Positions 7,521-12,936 of a stretch of 12,936 bases of DNA are shown one piece after another. How positions within the stretch are numbered: position 1 is the stretch's first letter; every line of letters begins with the position of its first letter. The notes under the pieces were generated by a model. That model had not been told where the DNA came from and did not search any database. It worked only from the letters and a program-made list of their open reading frames with translations. Both the position numbers and the translations under genes were made by a program. This stretch comes from an uncultured Porphyromonadaceae bacterium (GTDB taxonomy: Bacteria > Bacteroidota > Bacteroidia > Bacteroidales > Muribaculaceae), in NCBI GenBank assembly GCA_900546835.1, contig UREH01000055.1, forward strand, positions 1-12,936, written 5' to 3'.

Positions 7521-9251
7521 TTAGTTGGCTGGAACGAGGCGGCAGTCCTCGGTGTGCATGTCGACTTCGAAGATGTAGTTGCCAGTGCGGCGCACGTTGG
7601 GTTTGAACCATGTATCCTGCACGAAGTTGTTCTTGTAGCCAGACTGGTTGTTCCATTTATCCTTGGTGAATCCGGGCACCATGCCATACTTCTGGTTGAA
7701 GAAGGCGTCGTTGCCTTTGAACTGGGGATTGTCGTCGAACCAGCGGCCGAGATATTTGCACTTCTGGATGTTGGTCTCGTTGTCGGCGCGCCATTCGGTG
7801 TAGCCCCACCATCCGTTGTCGTGGAAGTTGCCTACGATGAAGCTGAACTGGCCGGCCTCGAGTTTGAACGGCTCGGTGCGCCAGAGGTGAGGATTGTTTT
7901 TGTCGCGCTGCAGCGGAGCCACCATGTCGTTAATCCAGGTCTCCACGCCGATGGTCCATGTGCGCCAGTCGGCGTTGCCGATGTCGTCGCCCCAGGCCTG
8001 CCACATATTGAGGTGGTTGGCGCCGGGAGTCATGGTCTCCACAGGGTCGTGGGCGTCGGCGAGCGAGTAGGTCTCGTAGCTGTATTCGCGTGTGAGGGTA
8101 TTGAAGGTGAAGTGGTAGTATACGCCGGCCTGATCGAGGACGAATTTGTCGACGGAGTCGATGTCGTCGCCGAGGGTATTGGGGTCGTCCTTAGCCGGGG
8201 CGAAGCATATGGGGGTAAAGTCGGTGTTCTGCGGGAGGAAGCAGATCTTCGTGCCGGCGGTGGCATTGTAGTACCGGGCCTCGTAGGTGTAGGCGTCGAT
8301 GTGGTCGATGAGCACGGGCACGCCGAATACGTCGTTGTTGAGGTCGCGTGCGTCCTCAACGTCGGCCAGATACATCTGCTCGAAGTCGGGGAGCTCCTGG
8401 ACGTTGAACTGGGTGTGGTGGGTAATCACGTGGCCCATAGCGTCGGCGGCGAAGATGGCGAGGGTATAGGCGGCCTCTTCGTCGGGAATCGGGAATGCAT
8501 TGTCGTAATTGTAGGAATTGGTGAGCTCGTCGGCACCGAGGTCGATAGTCTCGATGGCCTGGTTGGCTGCATAGTGATTCTTCCATGCCTCTAACTGGCC
8601 GCTGACCATGGCTGCGATTTCCTCGTCGGTCATGTCGGTGGTATCGATTACGGGCTCCGTTTCTTCGCCATCTCCGGTCGATTCACCGTAGCGTTCGGCC
8701 TCGCCCTCCATGAGTATCATGTGGATTTCAGAAAGAGCCTTGTTGTCGTCGATGCCGAATTTCACTTTCAGCAGCGTCGGGTCCTTGATGAGTACGGTAA
8801 GTTCTTCGCCGGGCACCACGCTGAATACAGGCGCGGCGAAATCGGCATCCATGGTCACGAGAATGTTCTTCGAGACGGTGCGTCCGCCCACGTCGGTGAC
8901 GGTAACGGTGATTGTGTGGCTCGGCTGCGTGATTTCCTCGCGGATGGAGTGGCTGTAGTCGAGCGAATAAGTGGTCTGCGGCTCGCCATAGATGGAAATC
9001 AGGTCGATGGTTTTGTTGAGATGGAGAGTGGGGCATACAAGGTCGATGGTAGCGATGCCGTCGGCATCGGCCAGCTCACCTTTCACATTGATTTTGTAGC
9101 CCTTGTCGGTGCGGATGTGATCGGTCTTGAGCTCCATCTTCGGAGCTGCGCCGTCGACTTCCGGCCAAGAAACTTCGTCGTCGGAGCAACCGGCGAACGC
9201 AAGCAGCGCAATGCCGAGGCAAAGTTTGCTGAAGGCAAGATTCCTGTTCAT
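7521..9251 (-). CDS. SusE/SusF-like surface glycan-binding lipoprotein
   Basis: This 576-residue protein has a lipoprotein signal with C22 in FAGC, followed by SDDE, which fits the acidic export signal of surface lipoproteins. Residues 35-135 and 138-285 look like Ig-like beta-sandwich domains, judging from alternating strands and the TVTVTDVGGRTVSKNI segment. The C-terminal half appears to hold two SusE/F-type modules: about 290-395, ending AGVYYHFTFNTLTREYSYE, and about 405-576, ending TGNYIFEVDMHTEDCRL. The two ends align with each other. The second module has an aromatic cluster (W481, W482, Y484, W487) that could form a sugar-binding face. No catalytic motif was seen. It is the first gene of the operon, where susC would normally come first. 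Role in glycan capture is inferred from context and module type. Confidence 0.75.
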   Translation of the reverse strand: MNRNLAFSKLCLGIALLAFAGCSDDEVSWPEVDGAAPKMELKTDHIRTDKGYKINVKGELADADGIATIDLVCPTLHLNKTIDLISIYGEPQTTYSLDYSHSIREEITQPSHTITVTVTDVGGRTVSKNILVTMDADFAAPVFSVVPGEELTVLIKDPTLLKVKFGIDDNKALSEIHMILMEGEAERYGESTGDGEETEPVIDTTDMTDEEIAAMVSGQLEAWKNHYAANQAIETIDLGADELTNSYNYDNAFPIPDEEAAYTLAIFAADAMGHVITHHTQFNVQELPDFEQMYLADVEDARDLNNDVFGVPVLIDHIDAYTYEARYYNATAGTKICFLPQNTDFTPICFAPAKDDPNTLGDDIDSVDKFVLDQAGVYYHFTFNTLTREYSYETYSLADAHDPVETMTPGANHLNMWQAWGDDIGNADWRTWTIGVETWINDMVAPLQRDKNNPHLWRTEPFKLEAGQFSFIVGNFHDNGWWGYTEWRADNETNIQKCKYLGRWFDDNPQFKGNDAFFNQKYGMVPGFTKDKWNNQSGYKNNFVQDTWFKPNVRRTGNYIFEVDMHTEDCRLVPAN

Positions 9252-9421
9252 GAAGATAGGTTTGGTATTGTTAAGGTAAAAGAAATAAATGTTTCCGAAC
9301 GATGTCGCGGTCTGCGGGTTAATATGGAGCTAATGCGTCAGCGTATGGTAAGCCTTTGGAATGCACTGATTAAGGTTCAGAGCGTTCCTCCGGTTGCCGA
9401 AATGATATAAAGCAACCTGAC

Positions 9422-9443
9422 GCGGTTCCCTGCGGGAATGCGC
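9422..9443 (-). other. Small hairpin in the operon leader
   Basis: TTCCC (9426-9430) pairs with GGGAA (9434-9438) across a TGC loop, and GCG pairs with CGC below it after a G-T wobble and one bulged base. It would lie about 50-75 nt into the untranslated leader of the SusE/F-SusCD transcript. There is no U run next to it. A regulatory role is only a possibility. Confidence 0.3.
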
Positions 9444-9502
9444 CGTGGCAGATTGTCAGTTCAATATATTGCAGGTAGGCATTAGATTCAGTTTTCCGGT
9501 GG

Positions 9503-9534
9503 CAAATTTATGAAACGACAATAAAAAATGCAAC
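9503..9534 (-). promoter_or_regulatory. Promoter candidate for the SusE/F-SusC-SusD-GH30 operon
   Basis: On the minus strand, GTTG (9534-9531), a 20-nt spacer and TAAATTTG (9510-9503) match the Bacteroidota promoter, with a perfect TANNTTTG box. Predicted transcription starts near 9495, giving a leader of about 245 nt before the ATG at 9251. No better match was found closer to the gene. Confidence 0.6.
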
Positions 9535-9546
9535 ATCTTTTGTTTT

Positions 9547-9581
9547 GTTAACGTTTATTAACCCGGTGTTCTCTCGTTAAC
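9547..9581. repeat. Three TTAAC repeats upstream of the operon promoter
   Basis: GTTAAC occurs at 9547-9552 and 9576-9581, and ATTAAC at 9557-9562. Seen from the minus-strand promoter they lie just upstream of the -33 box, about 50-85 bases before the predicted start, where an activator would bind. The first two are 10 bp apart. They may be binding sites for the operon's regulator, which is not encoded in this window. The region is A/T-rich, so chance is possible. Confidence 0.3.
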
Positions 9582-9626
9582 TGCCGATACTGCGTCTGTA
9601 TATGGGAGGGCACGGCAGTCGGGAGA

Positions 9627-9645
9627 TTTCATGCTGCCCATGAAA
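9627..9645. promoter_or_regulatory. 19-bp dyad, possible operator of the polymerase operon
   Basis: TTTCATG (9627-9633) and CATGAAA (9639-9645) are perfect 7-bp inverted arms around CTGCC. The dyad is 18 bases upstream of the -33 box of the polymerase promoter. A dimeric regulator site is plausible for a damage-response polymerase, but the sequence does not match a LexA box that I recognise. Confidence 0.35.
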
Positions 9646-9663
9646 GGGGCGGATGATGCCGCT

Positions 9664-9695
9664 ATTGCGGGGTCGGCGGAATTTTGCTAAATTTG
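9664..9695 (+). promoter_or_regulatory. Promoter candidate for the Y-family polymerase operon
   Basis: ATTG (9664-9667), a 20-nt spacer and TAAATTTG (9688-9695) fit the Bacteroidota consensus with one mismatch. The predicted start near 9702 is downstream of the ATG at 9653 and about 44 nt before the ATG at 9746, which supports the later start codon for the polymerase. Confidence 0.62.
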
Positions 9696-9745
9696 AAACG
9701 TTGAACCGACGGCGGACTTATCCCATACGTTCCGCCACCCCCCTT

Positions 9746-11242
9746 ATGGCAGAACTGCAGCGACAATATATAGCCATCGACCTGAAGAGTTTCTATGCTT
9801 CGGTGGAATGCGTGGAGCGCGGGCTCAATCCGCTCGACGCATGCCTCGTGGTGGCTGATCCGACGCGCACGGACAAGACCATCTGTCTGGCGGTGTCGCC
9901 GGCGCTTAAGGCAATGGGCATCGGGGGCCGTCCGAGGCTTTTCGAGGTTGAGCAGCGGCTTCGCGAGGTAAACCGCAGCCGCGGGCGCGCGGGCCGGTCG
10001 TTTTATGGCTCCGAACTTGCCCGGAGGCCCGATCTGGCGGTAAGTTATATAATGGCGCCTCCGCGTATGGCGCTCTATCTGGATTTCAGCACGCGTATCT
10101 ACAGCATATATCTGCGGTATATAGCTCCGGAGGATATACATGTGTATTCAATCGACGAGGTTTTTATCGACGCCACGTCGTATCTGCGCACCTACCGTAT
10201 GTCGGCCCACGACCTGGCGATGCACATGATGCGCGAAGTGCTCCGCGATACGGGTATAACCGCCACGGCCGGGATAGGCACCAACATGTATCTCTGCAAG
10301 ATCGCCATGGACATCAAGGCAAAGAAAATGGAGCCGGACGCCGATGGGGTACGCATAGCTTCGCTCGACGAGCGGAGCTACCGCCGCGAGCTGTGGGACC
10401 ACGAGCCGCTGACGGATTTCTGGCGTGTAGGGCGCGGCATAGCCCGGAAACTCGAGCAATACGGAATCCGCACGATGGGGCAGATCGCCCGCTGTTCGAT
10501 CGATCACGAGCCGTTGCTGTTCTCGCTCTTCGGTGTCAACGCCGAGCTGCTGATCGACCATGCGTGGGGCTGGGAACCGGTGACGATGCCGATGGTGAAG
10601 TCGTACAGGCCGGAAAGCCATTCGATAAACAGCGGCCAGGTGCTTTCACGACCATATAAGGCTGCCGAGGCCCGCAACGTGACTCTGGAGATGATCGATG
10701 CTGTGGCGCTGGAACTGGTGGAGAAACGTCTTGTCACCGACCAGATTGTGCTTCAGGTAGGGTATGATACCGAATCGCTGAAGAATCCGGCGATTTCCGC
10801 GGCCTATACCGGGCGGGTCGTTACCGACCACTACGGCCGTGCGGTGCCTTTCCATGCCCACGGAACGACGAATGTCGACCCTCCTACATCGTCGGGGCGC
10901 ATTCTTACCGCCCGCGTCGCCGAGCTCTTCGACCGTATAGTGGACCGAAATCTGCTCGTGCGCCGCATAACTGTCTGCGCGAATCATCTGGTGGGGGAGG
11001 ACGTGTATGAGCGCGGGCGCGCCGAGCGCCCCGTGCAGCTCGATCTTTTCACCGACTACGAGGAGCTGCGCCGTCGGGCGCAGGCTGAGCGCGAAAGCCG
11101 CGAGCGCGAGCGGCGCCGTCAGCAGGCGGTGTTGCGGATAAAAAAGGTATTCGGTAAAAACGCCATTCTGAGCGGACGGAATTTCACGGATGGCGCCACC
11201 CAGCGTGAGCGCAACGGCCAGATCGGTGGCCACAAGGCATAG
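9746..11242 (+). CDS. Y-family translesion DNA polymerase, UvrX/UmuC type
   Basis: This is a 498-residue Y-family polymerase when started at the ATG at 9746. An upstream in-frame ATG at 9653 would add 31 residues, but they do not look like the family and would overlap the promoter; family homology begins around QYIAIDLKSFYASVECV. Catalytic acidic residues are D12 (AIDLKSFYASVE) and D137-E138 (VYSIDEVFID). The palm/thumb region includes TAGIGTNMYLCKIAMDI (about 174-190), and the little-finger domain lies after about residue 290. QLDLF at 431-435 is a canonical beta-clamp-binding motif. A basic, probably helical segment follows, then the closing motif around ATQRERNGQIGGHKA, which I recall from UvrX/YqjW-type polymerases of Gram-positive bacteria. 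These enzymes copy past damaged bases with low fidelity. A YolD-like gene starts 7 bp downstream, and no umuD is visible. Confidence 0.92.
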   Translation: MAELQRQYIAIDLKSFYASVECVERGLNPLDACLVVADPTRTDKTICLAVSPALKAMGIGGRPRLFEVEQRLREVNRSRGRAGRSFYGSELARRPDLAVSYIMAPPRMALYLDFSTRIYSIYLRYIAPEDIHVYSIDEVFIDATSYLRTYRMSAHDLAMHMMREVLRDTGITATAGIGTNMYLCKIAMDIKAKKMEPDADGVRIASLDERSYRRELWDHEPLTDFWRVGRGIARKLEQYGIRTMGQIARCSIDHEPLLFSLFGVNAELLIDHAWGWEPVTMPMVKSYRPESHSINSGQVLSRPYKAAEARNVTLEMIDAVALELVEKRLVTDQIVLQVGYDTESLKNPAISAAYTGRVVTDHYGRAVPFHAHGTTNVDPPTSSGRILTARVAELFDRIVDRNLLVRRITVCANHLVGEDVYERGRAERPVQLDLFTDYEELRRRAQAERESRERERRRQQAVLRIKKVFGKNAILSGRNFTDGATQRERNGQIGGHKA

Positions 11243-11249
11243 ATATGAC

Positions 11250-11657
11250 ATGGATGAAGAGCTGATCAACAGGGAATACAAAGGTGTCACCACGCGCAAG
11301 CCCATGCCGGTCGAGGCCCGGGCGGGCCAGTTCGCGCCTTTCGCAGCGCTGTCGGGCCACGACGAGGCGATAGGGGAGACCGCCCGGCTTACCGCCGGCC
11401 GTATGGAACTTTCCGACGACGAAATGCAGCGGATGTCGGAACGGCTCAACGCTCTTCTTGCCATGCCGCGCGAGCCGGAGGTGACCGTAACCTACTTCCG
11501 GCGCGACGAGCGGAAATTCGGGGGCGCCTACGTAAGCCATATCTCGCGGCTGAAGGGTGTCGACGAGGCCTACGGGCGCCTTGAACTTTCCGACGGCCTG
11601 CGCATCGACCTGCGCGATATCGTAGCGCTCGGTTCGCCCGAACTTCCGGAATGTTAG
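11250..11657 (+). CDS. YolD-like protein, predicted polymerase partner
   Basis: This 135-residue protein (start MDEELINREYKGV) matches the YolD-like family: the QFAPFAAL motif at about 27-34, an amphipathic helical stretch SDDEMQRMSERLNALL, then a small beta domain with EVTVTYF, a variable loop and RIDLRDIVAL at the end. The family is functionally uncharacterised. It has been predicted from gene neighbourhood to play the part of UmuD for Gram-positive UmuC-like polymerases. The gene lies 7 bp after the polymerase stop codon, so co-transcription is very likely. The frame is open upstream to an ATG at 11190 within the polymerase gene, but that extension has no family-like sequence, so I prefer 11250. 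There is no Ser/Lys self-cleavage dyad as in UmuD. Confidence 0.85.
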   Translation: MDEELINREYKGVTTRKPMPVEARAGQFAPFAALSGHDEAIGETARLTAGRMELSDDEMQRMSERLNALLAMPREPEVTVTYFRRDERKFGGAYVSHISRLKGVDEAYGRLELSDGLRIDLRDIVALGSPELPEC

Positions 11658-11774
11658 CTGCGGTATGGCGTACCGACCGGTGATGATTCCGCTGAGACAC
11701 TAAATTGAGGCGGAAAAATCCGGGAGAGCGACATATTATTTTAGTAGCGGGAGCGGATAATCGGGAAATTTGGC

Positions 11775-11782
11775 TAAATTTG
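11775..11782 (+). promoter_or_regulatory. -7 box candidate for the endonuclease gene
   Basis: TAAATTTG at 11775-11782 matches TANNTTTG and sits in the same GCTAAATTTG context as the polymerase promoter, about 50 nt before the start codon. No TTTG-like box is found 19-21 nt upstream (the bases there are GAGC), so the promoter is only half supported. Confidence 0.4.
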
Positions 11783-11831
11783 CGAATACGCACGGCGCAC
11801 GGCGCTGTCAAAATAGTGTAGAATTCATTGC

Positions 11832-12632
11832 ATGCATAGTATGAATACCAATCTTAAAACACTGGCTGTGGCGGTGGTGGCTCTTGCGAGCGCGTCGCAG
11901 GCATGGGGAGAGATAGATCTTGCCTACTATTCGTCGCTCAACGGGCTTTCCGGCGAGAAACTGAAAAACGCGATTCATACACTCGTTACCACCGATGTGA
12001 AGGTATACAGTTACGGTTCCGGAAAGGATAAGACGTGGTGGTTTTACGAAACTGACCGCGACGAGAGCAACAACTCCGTAATCGACCGCTATTCCACCGG
12101 CGTGCGCTACTACGGTAGCCGCGGTGATGCGGTGAGCGGGATGAACATCGAACATTCCTTTCCAAAATCATGGTGGGGCGGCTCTTCAAATAACGCCTAC
12201 AAAGATTTGTATAATCTTATGCCGAGCGAATCGAAAATCAACAGTTCAAAGTTGAACTACGCGATGGGTCTGGTGGTTTCCGGTTCCGGTGGCAACGGCT
12301 ACACGAAGGTAGGCACCGGTCCCGACGGCTTCAAGGTGTGGGAACCTGCCGACGAGTGGAAGGGTGCGTTTGCCCGCGGATATATGTATATGGCCACGGC
12401 CTATCAGGATTTCACCTGGAGCGGCGAAGGCCTCAAAAGTCTTACCACCGGCGATTACCCCACGTTGCAACCATGGGCGTCGGAACTTTATATGGAGTGG
12501 GCGCGGCAGTATAAGGTCGACGAAATCAAGGTGACCCGCAACGAGCGCGTCGGCGCACTTCAGAACAATCGCAATCCCTATGTCGACTTCCCCAATCGTC
12601 GATCTCACTCCCTACTGCGGCAAGACGGTTAA
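11832..12632 (+). pseudogene. Secreted endonuclease I, nuclease part (frame broken near 12591-12598)
   Basis: The frame starts MHSMNTNLKT; the second ATG at 11841 is an equally good start. A signal peptide is visible (hydrophobic stretch to SQAWG, about residue 26), so the protein should leave the cytoplasm. The nuclease domain is of the endonuclease I (EndA/NucM, His-Me finger) family: the catalytic motif NIEHSFPKSWW has H108, and DLYNLMPSESKINSSKLNYAMG supplies the metal-binding asparagine (N137 or nearby). RNERVGALQNNRNPYVDFPN is the usual end region. Relatives continue with something like LVEYIWG. Here the frame instead reads eleven unrelated residues and stops at 12632, while the expected C-terminal domain continues in the next frame. 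The catalytic core is complete, so a secreted nuclease could still be made, without its tail. Confidence 0.8.
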
Positions 12633-12879
12633 ACTTGCCTTCCGCTACACCTCGGATACTGACGTGGCAGCAACATGGGAGATCAAGACGTTGAAACTTA
12701 CTGCGATAGGTAAAACGGGAGGCGTGGAGACCGTTCCGGTCCACCTCCAGCCCGACGAAAAAGACAGCACGCTGCCGGTGGAATACTATTCCATCGACGG
12801 GCGCCGCATAAATCCCGAGGGCTACCACGGGATCGCCATCCGACGCCAGGGATCGAAGGCTACGAAAATCCTTCTTTAG
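12595..12879 (+). pseudogene. C-terminal beta-sandwich and sorting-tail fragment of the endonuclease
   Basis: This stretch is open in the +1 frame relative to the upstream endonuclease. It encodes IVDLTPYCGKTVKLAFRYTS, then AATWEIKTLKLTAIG, which looks like the end of a jelly-roll domain often found in secreted Bacteroidota proteins. It closes with VEYYSIDGRRI...GIAIRRQGSKATKILL, the pattern of type 9 secretion-type C-terminal sorting tails. It has no start or signal of its own and most likely belongs to the endonuclease gene before it. The open frame can be traced back to an ATG at 12580, but that lies in the nuclease coding region. It is either the remnant after a deletion and frameshift or the result of an assembly error. 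Confidence 0.65.
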
Positions 12880-12889
12880 CCTTTATTAA

Positions 12890-12936
12890 GAGGTTGTCTA
12901 AAAATTTTTTCAAATGGATTGTCTGCTGATTTTTCG
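12890..12936. mobile_element. Possible end of an insertion sequence (runs off window)
   Basis: GAGGTTGTCTAAAAA begins at 12890, 11 bases after the endonuclease stop. It resembles terminal inverted repeats of Bacteroidota insertion sequences as I remember them. The rest of any element is outside the window and no transposase is visible, so the call is weak. Confidence 0.22.

Larger units (their letters stand above)
9252..9745. other. Divergent intergenic region between the glycan operon and the polymerase operon
   Basis: These 494 bases hold no convincing gene. They contain the operon promoter candidate on the minus strand (9503-9534), its long leader (about 9252-9495), three TTAAC repeats (9547-9581), a 19-bp dyad (9627-9645) and the polymerase promoter on the plus strand (9664-9695). 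A 10-bp palindrome CAATATATTG lies at 9462-9471 in the leader. Confidence 0.7.

Noticed and set aside
9653..9745. 31-residue N-terminal extension of the polymerase from an upstream ATG
   Set aside because: The promoter candidate at 9664-9695 lies inside it, its sequence does not resemble the family, and homology starts just after the ATG at 9746.
11190..11249. Earlier start of the YolD-like protein inside the polymerase gene
   Set aside because: The added 20 residues are a frame shadow of the polymerase tail and are not part of the YolD pattern; the ATG at 11250 fits the family better.
11661..11740. Terminator after the YolD-like gene (CGGTA/TACCG and TTCCGC/GCGGAA stems)
   Set aside because: The stems are short or have a long loop, and no T run follows.
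12580..12640. Programmed ribosomal frameshift in the endonuclease gene
   Set aside because: There is no recognisable slippery heptamer or stimulatory structure, and a simple shift would still leave the end of the nuclease domain and linker missing.

Overview
The window comes from a Bacteroidota chromosome, most likely a gut Bacteroidales of moderately high GC; a Muribaculaceae-like organism is my best guess. The evidence is a SusC/SusD pair with surface lipoproteins, an endonuclease I with a Bacteroidota-type C-terminal sorting tail, and promoter candidates that fit the Bacteroidota primary sigma consensus (TTTG, about 20 nt, TANNTTTG). No RNA genes, CRISPR array or complete mobile element were seen.

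Layout. (1) Positions 1-986: the 5' part of holA (DNA polymerase III delta) on the minus strand is divergent from a small stand-alone PD-(D/E)XK protein with an HsdR N-terminal-like domain. The two genes appear to share one palindromic -7 box read in both directions. (2) Positions 1114-9251: a four-gene minus-strand glycan-uptake operon transcribed in the order SusE/F-like surface lipoprotein, SusC, SusD, GH30 glycoside hydrolase. It has a promoter candidate at 9503-9534, a leader of about 245 nt, a strong hairpin across the susD stop codon, and a terminator at 1054-1088. The GH30 enzyme would cut a polysaccharide at the cell surface, the SusE/F-like protein and SusD would bind the products, and SusC would import them. 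(3) Positions 9664-11657: a plus-strand pair of a UvrX/UmuC-type Y-family translesion polymerase and a YolD-like protein, with its own promoter. The pairing is best known from Gram-positive bacteria. The polymerase has a beta-clamp motif and a distinctive conserved-looking tail. (4) Positions 11832-12879: a secreted endonuclease I whose nuclease domain and C-terminal domain lie in different frames, probably after an internal deletion. (5) The last 47 bases may be the start of an insertion sequence.

Most of the window is recognisable biology. The points most worth following are the symmetric divergent promoter, the susD stop-codon hairpin, the YolD-polymerase pair with its tail motif, and the broken endonuclease with a microhomology-like junction. 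I see no clear wholly new system. The polymerase/YolD pair is the closest candidate, because the function of YolD is still mostly inferred.
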